From CAVZQN01 sp963837395 (lineage in GTDB: Bacteria; Acidobacteriota; HRBIN11; JAKEFK01), in the NCBI GenBank assembly GCA_963837395.1, contig CAWINI010000004.1, forward strand, positions 1-64,000: a DNA stretch of 64,000 bases, read 5' to 3'. Positions 46,733 to 55,356 of this stretch are shown here, piece by piece. The translations under genes were made by a program, and so were the position numbers. Positions within the stretch are counted from its first letter, which is position 1, and every line of letters starts with the position of its first letter. The notes beneath the pieces are model-generated. The model saw nothing but the letters and a program-made list of their open reading frames with translations, did not search any database and had not been told where the DNA came from.

Positions 46733-47455
46733 CTATTGTACACCCAATCGTTTAGAACCGGCATTTTCAAGCGATTGGGATTGTTGATCAAACTTCTCTT
46801 TCGAAACCCGGATGATCTGAACCGCTGCTTCGATACTTTCTACTACTTTCGCGATTTGCAAATCTTGAGGGCTAATGAGTTTATGTGGCAGCATTTGCTT
46901 CTCCATCCAATCTAAAAGACCATGCCACATATCACCTAACAAAATTAAAGGTCGATCTTTCAAATATCCGACCTGTAACAACTGCCAGATCATAAATGTT
47001 TCAAGCGAACTTCCAATTCCCCCAGGCATAACTATGTAAGCGTGCGAAAGACGCACAAAATGATGCAATCGGGAAAAAAATGTTCGGTGAATCGACATCC
47101 GATCCAGATATTTGTTCGGTTCATATTCGTGCGGCAATTCAATGTGTAATCCATAGGATTTCGTTTTGCCTTCGATGTCTCCTTCTTGGGCGCCTTCATT
47201 CGCAGCTTCCATTAATCCCGGACCACCTCCGGTTACGATATCGCATCCCAATTTTGTCAGTTGAAATGCCAAATCTCGCGCAGAATTGTAAAGTGCATCA
47301 CCGCGGGTTATGCGGCTACTTCCAAAAATCGTTACTCGATACCACCGGGAATGCGAAGGTAAAAGACGTTCCAGGTCATCGATTACGTTCCATAATGACA
47401 TGATTACCCGATCAACTTCGGGATCTTTTGCTTTTCTTTTTCTTCGTTGTTCCAT
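46733..47455 (-). CDS. LOG-family Rossmann protein (lysine decarboxylase-like)
   Basis: This 240-residue LOG-family protein has the nucleotide-sugar-binding motifs GGGPGLMEAANEGA and PGGIGSSLETFMIWQL. LOG proteins often act as phosphoribohydrolases on nucleotides, for example in cytokinin-type riboside monophosphate cleavage; older names call them lysine decarboxylases, without evidence. The N-terminal 30 residues are basic. It is the first gene of the minus-strand run toward lnt and is divergent from the LigD-type polymerase gene. Confidence 0.85.
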   Translation of the reverse strand: MEQRRKRKAKDPEVDRVIMSLWNVIDDLERLLPSHSRWYRVTIFGSSRITRGDALYNSARDLAFQLTKLGCDIVTGGGPGLMEAANEGAQEGDIEGKTKSYGLHIELPHEYEPNKYLDRMSIHRTFFSRLHHFVRLSHAYIVMPGGIGSSLETFMIWQLLQVGYLKDRPLILLGDMWHGLLDWMEKQMLPHKLISPQDLQIAKVVESIEAAVQIIRVSKEKFDQQSQSLENAGSKRLGVQ

Positions 47456-47473
47456 AGACTCTAATTCTAATAC

Positions 47474-48430
47474 ATGCGAAAAAATCCGGCATTAACTAGA
47501 CGTCTTAAGATTCCTACCGATACCGAAAATGCAGAATTAAAAATCGGGGATAAAACTGTTCGTGTCACAAATTTGGGGAAAATTTTCTGGAAGAATCTGA
47601 AAATTACCAAAGGCGATTTACTTCAATATTACGCAGACGTTTCACAATATCTTTTGCCGCATATTAAAGACCGGATGATGGTCATGAAGCGTTACCCGAA
47701 TGGGGCCGAAGCAGATTTCTTTTACATGAAACGCGCTCCAGTTCCGCGGCCGGAATGGATTGAAACGCGTTCGATTTACCATGGTTCAGGAAACATCATC
47801 GACTTCCCTTTGATTCAAGATCTTGCTGCGTTGATGTGGGTAATCAATCTTGGCTGCATTGATTTAAATCCGTGGTATTCGCGCGCGGATGATCCGGACC
47901 GTCCCGACTTTCTGCACTTCGATCTTGATCCAACTCCTGGTGCCGAATTTTCACATATGCGTGAGGCTGCACTGAAGGTTCATGAATTGCTGAACTCGTT
48001 AAATATGACGAATTACGCTAAGACAACCGGCTCGCGTGGAATTCATATTTATGTGCCAATTGTTCGCGGTCCCGTTCAAAAGGAAGTTTGGACGATTGCG
48101 AAATCAATTGCTCAAATCCTTGATAAAATGCATCCGAAGTTGCTGACGGCTCAATACAAAAAAGCGAAACGTCCTTCAAAACATGTGCTGGTAGATTACA
48201 ACCAGAATCGATGGGGAAGCACTTTGTCATCAATCTATTCCATACGTCCAACACCACGCGCAACTGTTTCTACTCCGATTACATGGGAAGAAATCGAAAA
48301 AGGAATCGATATGGGCGCCTTTACCATACAAACTGTTCCGCCAAGATTGAAAAAAGTTGGAGATTTGTGGAAACCAGTACTTGGGAAAAAACGGGTTGAT
48401 TTAAGTCCGCTGGTAAAAGATCTAACTTGA
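47474..48430 (+). CDS. Stand-alone LigD-type polymerase (PolDom/primase) domain protein
   Basis: This 318-residue protein matches the archaeo-eukaryotic primase-like PolDom of bacterial NHEJ ligase LigD. It has the metal-binding HFDLDPTP, then TGSRGIHIYVPI and VDYNQNRWGST. In NHEJ this domain fills in and adds nucleotides to broken ends. Here it is a separate gene; neither a ligase domain nor Ku is visible in the window. It starts 18 bases from the divergent LOG gene. A hairpin follows its stop at 48443-48468. Confidence 0.9.
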   Translation: MRKNPALTRRLKIPTDTENAELKIGDKTVRVTNLGKIFWKNLKITKGDLLQYYADVSQYLLPHIKDRMMVMKRYPNGAEADFFYMKRAPVPRPEWIETRSIYHGSGNIIDFPLIQDLAALMWVINLGCIDLNPWYSRADDPDRPDFLHFDLDPTPGAEFSHMREAALKVHELLNSLNMTNYAKTTGSRGIHIYVPIVRGPVQKEVWTIAKSIAQILDKMHPKLLTAQYKKAKRPSKHVLVDYNQNRWGSTLSSIYSIRPTPRATVSTPITWEEIEKGIDMGAFTIQTVPPRLKKVGDLWKPVLGKKRVDLSPLVKDLT

Positions 48431-48442
48431 AGACCTTAACAC

Positions 48443-48468
48443 CGGGAAAGTCCGAAAACTTTCCCGGC
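48443..48468. terminator. Hairpin terminator between convergent genes
   Basis: Stem CCGGGAAAGT pairs with ACTTTCCCGG around a CCGAAA loop. The T-rich tail on the plus strand is weak (CGTTTATTAG). It could serve both convergent genes. Confidence 0.7.
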
Positions 48469-48478
48469 GTTTATTAGT

Positions 48479-48730
48479 TCACGCGCTTCCCAGTTCCTGA
48501 AGGAGTTTATATTTTAATCGGGAACCGGCAGCTACCTTGTCTTCTGAATCTTTCGCGCCAAAGTGAAACCAGATGGTGTCGGGTTCAAAAAACCAGGAAG
48601 GAATTTCACGTGGCTGTAGTTTCGGGACCTCAGAGTTGCGATGGCTTTCAACATATACCATCATGCAATCCGGGTCCGGGGTAAGGTCGAAATCACCATA
48701 AGGTAATTTCAATTCAAACACGCGGTCCAT
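48479..48730 (-). CDS. Small protein of unknown function
   Basis: This is an 83-residue soluble protein starting MDRVFELKLPYGDFDL. The ATG at 48730 has AGGAGGT five bases upstream, so the longer reading to 48826 (which would overlap the MFS gene) is rejected. Features include an acidic, Pro-rich middle (KLQPREIPSWFFEPDTIWFHFG) and no membrane segment or signal peptide. I do not recognise the family. It lies between the LigD-type gene and the MFS transporter. Confidence 0.7.
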   Translation of the reverse strand: MDRVFELKLPYGDFDLTPDPDCMMVYVESHRNSEVPKLQPREIPSWFFEPDTIWFHFGAKDSEDKVAAGSRLKYKLLQELGSA

Positions 48731-48794
48731 AGAAGACCTCCTGACGAGGAACCTAGTAGTTTGAGGGGACAGGATTAAATTTGTCCGGGACCTA

Positions 48795-50042
48795 CTATGT
48801 ATATTGATTCTTGTTGCTGATGTCAAATGACTCGTTCTGGTGGAGCTGGATTGGAGTATGCACTATATTTCGCCCTGCAAGCGAAGTATAGACGGCAAAC
48901 AGTGCGGAACAAGATGCAGCAATGATGAACATTCCAGGGTAACCAAGCATAGAAACGGCCACTCCAAACAAATACGAGCCGATTGAAAAACCTAATTCCA
49001 TCGTACCGGTAAAAACGCTCGTAACCAGCCCTCTGTTTTCAGGCGGATGAGCTTCGACCGCCATTGCAGTCATGGTTGGAAAAAGAATTCCATGCGCTGC
49101 ACCGGCTAAAGCTGCAGCAAACAAGTAATAAATTTGGACCGGATGGCAAATGATTAGAATCACACCGGAAGCTTGAAACGCAAAAAATATTGAAACCAGG
49201 AGCCATTTTGGATATCGGTCTGCAAATCCACCAAAGGCAATTCGTATTAGAACTGCAGTAAGTCCATAAGCCAGGAAGAAATATCCAACGCTTGTTCCAG
49301 AAATTTTTTCAAAATATGGTGCGCCGAAAGTATTGAAGCTTGCGATCGCAAATCCAAATGCGAAGGCACCAGGCAAAACAATCCAATTTCTGCGGCTGAA
49401 AGTAACCTTACGAAATGAAAAAAATGCCTTCTCGCCTTGCGTTCGTGGATGAGGTTGCTCACGCAAAAACAACGAAATTAGCAAACTCGCCGAAGCCAGA
49501 ATTCCACTGGCAACAAAATATCCATCAAATTTCCACTGATTCAAAACCAGTTCCGCAATTTTCGGAGCGCAACCATGCGCAATTAATCCTGATATTCCAA
49601 ATAGTCCGAGTATGCGAGCCCGGATTTCAGATGGCGCCAAATCTGTAATGTATGTGAAGAATGCTGTGTAGAATGCAGAAAATCCCATACCACGCGCGAA
49701 TAGAATCAATGCACACCAGAATTTGAAACCATGATAACTTCCAGGTAAAAGCAAAAATGCAAATGAAGTAAACATCATGAACGCGGTGCCAACCCATAAA
49801 GTTTTCAATCTTCCAGTGTGATCGGTTAACCAACCAGCGAATGGACGCAAAATCACTGACGGTATAAAAAAGATGGCGGTCTGAATTCCGACATCAACTG
49901 AGTTTCCGCCACGTTGCAAAATGTAAAGCGGAAAGAGAATGAAAAAATCGAAACTAATCCAAACAAAAAAGAACGAAAAGAAACTTAGCAAGAAGCCACG
50001 TGAGGCTAAAACTTTTCGAACATTCACACTTTTTTCTTGCAT
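48795..50042 (-). CDS. Major facilitator superfamily transporter
   Basis: This 415-residue MFS transporter has twelve predicted spans. The loop 2-3 motif 'GWLTDHTGRLKTLWVG' matches the MFS A-motif (G-x3-D-x2-GR). 'GAAHGILFPTMTAMAVEAHPPENRGLVTSVF' is in the second half. A drug or small-molecule exporter is likely; the substrate is unknown. Its start is just downstream of the terminator at 50057, so it probably has its own promoter in the short gap. Confidence 0.88.
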   Translation of the reverse strand: MQEKSVNVRKVLASRGFLLSFFSFFFVWISFDFFILFPLYILQRGGNSVDVGIQTAIFFIPSVILRPFAGWLTDHTGRLKTLWVGTAFMMFTSFAFLLLPGSYHGFKFWCALILFARGMGFSAFYTAFFTYITDLAPSEIRARILGLFGISGLIAHGCAPKIAELVLNQWKFDGYFVASGILASASLLISLFLREQPHPRTQGEKAFFSFRKVTFSRRNWIVLPGAFAFGFAIASFNTFGAPYFEKISGTSVGYFFLAYGLTAVLIRIAFGGFADRYPKWLLVSIFFAFQASGVILIICHPVQIYYLFAAALAGAAHGILFPTMTAMAVEAHPPENRGLVTSVFTGTMELGFSIGSYLFGVAVSMLGYPGMFIIAASCSALFAVYTSLAGRNIVHTPIQLHQNESFDISNKNQYT

Positions 50043-50056
50043 AAGTTTTCATACAT

Positions 50057-50090
50057 AAAAAAAAAGGCAAGTCCGGGTGTAGACTTGCCT
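50057..50090 (-). terminator. Strong rho-independent terminator of the barrel gene transcript
   Basis: On the minus strand, AGGCAAGTC pairs with GACTTGCCT around a TACACCCG-type loop and is followed by a run of eight or nine T. It ends the minus-strand transcript from the Mla-type cluster. Confidence 0.9.
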
Positions 50091-50162
50091 CACTGGAGAT
50101 GATTTTTTGAGGTATTTGAAATACTAACGCAAACCTCCGAGGCTGTCAACGGATATACAAGG

Positions 50163-50279
50163 GTAAAGGCCGGGGCTTTGCGGTGGGTGGGTGCGAAAGC
50201 CCGGCCTCAGAATTTAAACTTACAAATATTCTAAGGCTAGGCCCCGCTCCCCGCATCCGCGAGGCCTCGGCCTTTACCT
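50163..50279. repeat. Large imperfect inverted repeat overlapping the barrel gene 3' end
   Basis: Outer arms GTAAAGGCCGGGG and CCTCGGCCTTTAC, with further partial pairing inward (GGCCTCAGAATTT against AAATATTCTAAGGC), make arms of about 45 bases. It contains the frame-corrected stop of the barrel gene at 50274. Function unknown; it may be a mobile-type or RNA-structure element. Confidence 0.65.
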
Positions 50280-51173
50280 TCCAAATAGAATTCGGTAACT
50301 AAGCTGCAAAGTGTCATCTGAAGAATCAGGCGATAGGTTTAATTCCCTTCGAGCAGGGCGATCACTTTTTACGTGCTGATATTCGACGACAAAACGATGA
50401 TTTTCTCTTGTTTTAGGATCCATGCGGCAAGAAATGCCCACCCATCTTCATCGTTATTATCCTGAAGTTGATATCTATCGCGATCATCGCCTCCAAATTT
50501 ATCAAGGCGAATCGTAAACCGGTTACTATCATGTTCCATTGTTGCCAATAGATACCAGGCATAAAAATCGATATCAACCATATTGTGGAAGCCCATGACG
50601 CTATTCCCTTTCATATACTGCCCGATCACTTCAAAATTCCATGGCAAGCTCACGTGTGCTCCGGCATTAACAAAATCAGTATTCCAGCCATATTGAACAC
50701 CATCGAATTGCGTTGGATCAGCGCGATTGTCGTAATACAACGCGGACAATTCTAAACCACGCCGTGTCCACTCAACGCCGGAATAAAAGCCAGCGTTCCC
50801 ATCAACTTCGCGGAATGGCTCAACATAAAGTGGCTGTCTAACTGGCGATTGCTTCAATAACATCAATGCGATAGCGATCAAGCTGACGGTCTGGCTCTGC
50901 ATCAATATTGATTTGCGCTCGCGCACTAAACGAGTCAGTTAATGAAGCTGAAACAAGTACCGAAGATTGAGCCACTCGAAGAAGCGATGAGGAATCAATA
51001 CCATCTCCGCCATATCTTCCTTTACCAAATGAACCATCCAGCCAGCTCTGCTCTTTTCCGGTAACGATGAATCTGCCATCCAGCAACATCTTGATATGAA
51101 ATTGCGGTGAATCATTCTGCGCGGAAGCCAGTGATGCTGCTAGCAAGAGAAACAGCAGAGCATATTTCAGCAT
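50274..51173 (-). CDS. Outer-membrane beta-barrel (porin-like) protein, two frameshifts
   Basis: A signal peptide (LLFLLLAASLASAQ) is followed by strands of a barrel (FHIKMLLDGRFIVTG, ELSALYYDNRADPTQFDG, RFTIRLDKFGGDDRDRYQL). The frame breaks near 50844 (an extra C; repair gives DVIEAIAVRQPLYVEPFREVDG) and near 50423 (one base missing). The tail then reads MDPKTRENHRFVVEYQHV and ends LSYRILFGR at 50274. The repaired length is about 300 residues. It is adjacent to, and on the same strand as, the Mla-type genes, so it may be an outer-membrane partner. Exact function unknown. Confidence 0.72.
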
Positions 51174-51186
51174 AGTGATCCGAGCG

Positions 51187-52368
51187 TCAATAGGCGCGAG
51201 ACAAGCGCATCACTTCGTTACAGAAGCGGCCTACTTCCTCTTCGTTGTTGTAATAATGCACCGACGCACGAACCAAATTTTCCAACCCACGTGATCGCAT
51301 ATCAATCAATGTTGAAGATTTCGGCGAAACAGTAACATTGATTTTGCGCGCTGCCAACTCAGATTTGATGTGGTAAGGCTCTACTCCTTCGACCGAGAAT
51401 GTTACGATTCCACATTTTTCTTTACCCAAATCATGAACTTTCACTTTCGGAATCTGAACAAGACGTTCACGCAACATCTCGGCAAGGTATTGCACCCTTT
51501 TATAGATTTGATCGAGCCCCCACTGCCTCGCATAATCGATTGCCGTAGCTAATCCGATTTTGCCAGAATGATTTTGTTCCCAATTTTCAAATCGTTTTGC
51601 ATCGGGGCGAATTTCATATTGTTCAAGCGTTTTCCAGGTTGCAGCATGCAAATCCAAAAAAGCTGGCTCCAGCATTTCGATGATTCGGCGATCAACGTAA
51701 AGGATTCCGGTAGCACGTGGACCGCGAATATACTTTCTGCCAGTTGCTGAAAGCATGCTGCATCCGATCTGCTTTACATCCAGCGGCATTTGTCCCGCTG
51801 ACTGACATGCATCCAGCAGATACAAAACATTTGCTTCACGCGCAATTTTTCCGATTGCAGCAGCCGGGTTTACAAGCCCACCATTAGTCGGAACATGAGT
51901 GATCGCAATCAACTTCACACGTTGATCCATCATGCTGGCTAAAGCCTCAACAGATACAGCTCCCGATTCATCAGATGGAATCACATCAATCACAGCGCCG
52001 CTTTTTCGGGAGATTTGTAAAAATGAAATGAAGTTGCTCGCATATTCCGCGGCCGCCGTAAGAATCCGATCACCAGAGCGGAACGGAATCGAATAAAATG
52101 CCATATCCCATGCCCGGGTTGCGTTTTCAATAAACGCAATTTCTTCCGCCTTGCAGTTCAGCATCGAAGCAGCAGCTCCATAAAGTCGTTCCGTATCTTT
52201 TTGTTTTCTTTCAGCTGCTTCATATCCACCGATTTCAGATTCAAGACGGATATGATCCAGGACGGCATCAATAACCGCCTCGGACATTAACGCAGCGCCG
52301 GCATTGTTAAAATGCAAAACATTTTTGCATCCAGGTGTTTCTGCTCTTGCTTTTTCCCAGAATTCCAT
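51187..52368 (-). CDS. Class V aminotransferase (cysteine desulfurase/isopenicillin-epimerase-like)
   Basis: This is a 393-residue fold-type I PLP enzyme. 'LHFNNAGAALMSEAV' is the opening of the class V family, 'AFIENATRAWDMA' is the cofactor-phosphate region, and the PLP lysine is in LSATGRKYIRGPRATGIL. The GRKYIRGP context is closer to isopenicillin-N-epimerase/selenocysteine-lyase-like members than to IscS, and no active-site Cys loop (like SNGSACASG) is seen, so desulfurase activity is unproven. It lies between the MlaD-type and barrel genes, probably in the same operon. Confidence 0.82.
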   Translation of the reverse strand: MEFWEKARAETPGCKNVLHFNNAGAALMSEAVIDAVLDHIRLESEIGGYEAAERKQKDTERLYGAAASMLNCKAEEIAFIENATRAWDMAFYSIPFRSGDRILTAAAEYASNFISFLQISRKSGAVIDVIPSDESGAVSVEALASMMDQRVKLIAITHVPTNGGLVNPAAAIGKIAREANVLYLLDACQSAGQMPLDVKQIGCSMLSATGRKYIRGPRATGILYVDRRIIEMLEPAFLDLHAATWKTLEQYEIRPDAKRFENWEQNHSGKIGLATAIDYARQWGLDQIYKRVQYLAEMLRERLVQIPKVKVHDLGKEKCGIVTFSVEGVEPYHIKSELAARKINVTVSPKSSTLIDMRSRGLENLVRASVHYYNNEEEVGRFCNEVMRLSRAY

Positions 52369-52399
52369 TTGCTGATCTCGCCTTGTAGGGAATCAAAAT

Positions 52400-53732
52400 C
52401 TAATGCTTGTGATCTTGCGGCTGGTATAAGACCACTAGCGCGACTCCTTCCCAGACCTCACCTGTTAATTGATTTACCTTCAACCCCATGGGCAAAATCC
52501 CAATCATTTCTGAAGGAATAGGAAATTCTTGTTCAACAAAATTGAGGGACCTGCAAAGCTCGCTGCCGCGAGATTATGAACTGATCTCCAGCATTCCCGT
52601 GAGAAGCATAACCATTGATAATGTAAATTGGATTATCTTCAATGTATTTCAATAAATTCTTTATCTGTTCACGTATGAGTTCTTTACCTTTTGGGCTGAC
52701 GACCTCTGCATTATCCGATTTTTCAAACAAATCCTGGGCTGATAACCAAAAACGTTTCTCGTAACGTTCCTTTTTTAGTTCCTGATATTTCACAACCGTC
52801 AAATCATCAAGATCGTAATATCCTCTGTTCTTGAAAAAGCCTCTGAAAAACCAATTTCGCTTGAGTGCTTCCGTATTTTCAGCCATATCTGAAAGAACTT
52901 CATTTAGATTTTTCAACGTACCCGAGGCTTCATCCGTAAGACCGTTTTGAGTTTTCTCATGGAACTCGGCAATCATCTGATTTGCTTTTTCAGCGGCCTC
53001 GCGAATATTCCTGGAAGTTATTTCGGCATTTTTAACAATTGATTCTGCACTTTCGTATAAGGAATCATCCGTAACCAATTTCCCGAAAGTTCCTTTTCCT
53101 TGCTTTACATCTGAAATCATTTCATTCACGTTTTTTGCTATCTTATTACTGGAACTTGTGAGCCCTTTTATGTCTGCACCTGTATCTTTTATTAAAAGCT
53201 GTACTTCGACAATGGTGTCGCCCGTTACTTGCAAAGTTCTTTCAAGATCGTCTTGAATCGATTCGATCGTATCATTTACTTCCTGAATCGTGTTGCTGGC
53301 TTGTTGCATGAGATCCGCAAACTCGAAAGGCTCTTCGCCGCGAATCGTACTTCCGGGAGGGGCAACCGCTTTTTCTGTGGTTCCAGTGGATATCCTTAGG
53401 AATTTATTTCCAACCAATCCATCAGTTTGAATTGAGGCCACCGAATCGGTTCGCACAAGAGGATGCAATTCTTCTACGATGCGCATTTTCACACGAAATT
53501 TTTTGTTTGGATCGGGCGGAACTTCGATATCTAAAACTTCGCCTGCGTCCTTTCCCGAAACTCGAACCGTGGCACCTTCTTGCAAACCGCTGATGGTATT
53601 AAATTCTGTCCAGATCTCAAATGAACGCTGAAACAACAATCGTCGGTTGCCAATCAGGAAAATTCCTACCGAAAACAATAACAGTCCGACAACTACGAAA
53701 ATACCAAGTCCTACATATTGCTCTTTTTTCAT
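52400..53732 (-). CDS. mlaD: MlaD-type MCE protein with C-terminal OmpA-like domain, one frameshift
   Basis: The N-terminal membrane helix (VGLGIFVVVGLLLFSVGIF) is followed by one MCE domain (GLQEGATVRVSGKDAGEV, DGLVGNKFLRISTG). A long helical, coiled-coil region follows (ISDVKQGKGTFGKLVTDDSL). The C-terminus is OmpA-like (IINGYASHGNAGDQFIISRQRAL). An extra C in a C-run near 52547 ends the frame early; removing it continues VLNFVEQEFPIPSEMIGIL to a stop at 52400. The protein then has about 443 residues. An OmpA-like peptidoglycan-binding tail on an MCE protein is unusual. It receives lipids from MlaE/MlaF. Confidence 0.82.
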
Positions 53733-53743
53733 TCAAATGATCC

Positions 53744-53802
53744 CGGAGCGGCCGGCGTCCCTGCCGGCCGTGACATTGGCGGGCAGGGCCGCCCGTCCTC
53801 CT
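53744..53802. repeat. GC-rich palindromic repeat (R1 variant)
   Basis: The hairpin GCCGGCGTCCCTGCCGGC is followed by GGCGGGCAGGGCCGCCCG, again two hairpins per site. It lies between the MlaF- and MlaD-type genes. Confidence 0.75.
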
Positions 53803-53811
53803 GGTGAAATT

Positions 53812-54555
53812 TCAGCCTCCACCTTCATTTATCATGAACGCTCGCACTAGCGGGTCTTCGCTGCGTTCTAAATCCGCCACTGTGCCGCGAGCTGCTAATC
53901 TTCCCTGATTCAAAAATACAAGTTCATCAGCGAGACGCCTGGCGCTTGGAATGTTATGGGTCACCATCACTACAGTCACGCCTTGTTCACGTTTTAATTC
54001 AAGAATCAGTTCATCAATCTCCGCAGACGTAATTGGATCCAGCCCGGCGCTTGGTTCGTCAACAAGTAAGATCGATGGCTCCATTGCCAAAGCGCGAGCA
54101 AGCCCAACCCGTTTTTTCATTCCACCGGATAATTCATCAGGCATTTTATGTAAATCTTTTTCCAATCCCAGTTTTACAAGTTTTTCGGTCACAAACTTTT
54201 CAATTTCTTGTTCTGATAATTTTGTATGTCTACGCAAAGGGAACGCAACATTTTCGAAAACAGATATCGAATCGAATAAGGCAGCATATTGAAACAAAAA
54301 ACCGAGCTTTTTGCGAATTCGAGTTAATTCATGTGGTAGCATATCAGTAATATCTTCGCCTTCAACAAATATGCGCCCACTGTCCGGTTTAACAAGACCA
54401 ATAATGTGCCTTAACATAACACTTTTGCCTGTTCCACTTCTGCCCAGTATGCAAAACAGAGATCCCTTCTTCACATCAAATGAAATTCCATCCAAAACTT
54501 TCGTTCCATCAAAAGACTTGGATATATTTTCCAGCCGCACTGCGTTATCTGTCAT
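53812..54555 (-). CDS. mlaF: MlaF-type ABC transporter ATP-binding protein
   Basis: This 247-residue ABC ATPase has Walker A GRSGTGKSVMLRHI, a Q-loop, signature LSGGMKKRVGLARAL and Walker B ILLVDEPSAGLDP with the H-loop VTHNI. The 'SGGMKKRV' signature and 'DPITS' D-loop are typical of MlaF, the ATPase of phospholipid transport between membranes. It overlaps the mlaE-type permease gene by four bases (ATGA), indicating a translationally coupled operon. Confidence 0.94.
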   Translation of the reverse strand: MTDNAVRLENISKSFDGTKVLDGISFDVKKGSLFCILGRSGTGKSVMLRHIIGLVKPDSGRIFVEGEDITDMLPHELTRIRKKLGFLFQYAALFDSISVFENVAFPLRRHTKLSEQEIEKFVTEKLVKLGLEKDLHKMPDELSGGMKKRVGLARALAMEPSILLVDEPSAGLDPITSAEIDELILELKREQGVTVVMVTHNIPSARRLADELVFLNQGRLAARGTVADLERSEDPLVRAFMINEGGG

Positions 54556-55328
54556 TGTGGAAAGAAGAAAAAAATTGTCTTTACCAGAATCACATTGATT
54601 AAAATGAGCAAAATTGATGAGAAAACAACACTACGAGTTGAAGATCTTCCGACTCCTTCAGTTCCACCTGTGGTATTCACACCCAGAAATGAAGAAACGG
54701 ATGCGACGATGAATCCGAATACGCAAGTTTTCAGAGTTGGCGGAATGTAATCTGAATAATCAATCACCGAAAAGGCGCGGTTGAAATACAACATGAAAGA
54801 CATGCCTGACACAAATCTTTCAGCGGCATAGCCGCCGAGAATTCCAGTGAAATTCATTATTGTGGTCAATAGCGGAAATGTAAGGATGCATGCCACAACG
54901 CGAGTAACCACTAAAAACTTAAATGAATCCACCGCAAGCGATTCCAGTGCATCGATTTGTTCCGTAACTTTCATACCTCCTAATTCTGCGCCTATTCCTG
55001 CTCCAACTCGGCCTGCAAGAAGTAAACTTGCAGTTAACGGCCCGGTCTCTTTAACCAGAGCAATGGCTAAACCTGCGGGAATCATTGCTTCCGCACCAAA
55101 ACGTTCTAACGAGGCACGGGTATGAAGTGACAGCACCGTTCCAACTGCAAAACCTGAAGCTGAAATCAATGGCACAGAACGCCATCCAATTTCGTAGATC
55201 TGACGCAAGATTTCAGTACCTTCAAATGGGCGGCGGAAAATTTCGCGGATTGCACGGAACGCAAATGCGGTTAGCTCTCCAATCCAATTGAACAGCTTCA
55301 GTACGGCAACACCAATTTTGTCGATCAT
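54552..55328 (-). CDS. mlaE: MlaE-type ABC transporter permease
   Basis: This is a 258-residue MlaE-family permease with about five to six hydrophobic spans. The conserved segments 'TGPLTASLLLAGRVGAGIGAELGGMKVTEQIDAL' and 'GVNTTGGTEGVGRSSTRSVV' identify the family. It forms the inner-membrane part of the phospholipid transporter with MlaF and MlaD. The gene order E-F-D follows the usual pattern. It begins 28 bases after the stop of the upstream Ser/Thr kinase, which may be in the same transcript. Confidence 0.94.
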   Translation of the reverse strand: MIDKIGVAVLKLFNWIGELTAFAFRAIREIFRRPFEGTEILRQIYEIGWRSVPLISASGFAVGTVLSLHTRASLERFGAEAMIPAGLAIALVKETGPLTASLLLAGRVGAGIGAELGGMKVTEQIDALESLAVDSFKFLVVTRVVACILTFPLLTTIMNFTGILGGYAAERFVSGMSFMLYFNRAFSVIDYSDYIPPTLKTCVFGFIVASVSSFLGVNTTGGTEGVGRSSTRSVVFSSILLILINVILVKTIFFFFPQ

Positions 55329-55356
55329 AAACTAAAAGTTATGCCTGTAGGAGTCA

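Noticed and set aside
48731..48826. Longer N-terminus for the small unknown protein
   Set aside because: It would overlap the MFS gene and has no ribosome-binding site, whereas AGGAGGT precedes the internal ATG at 48730.
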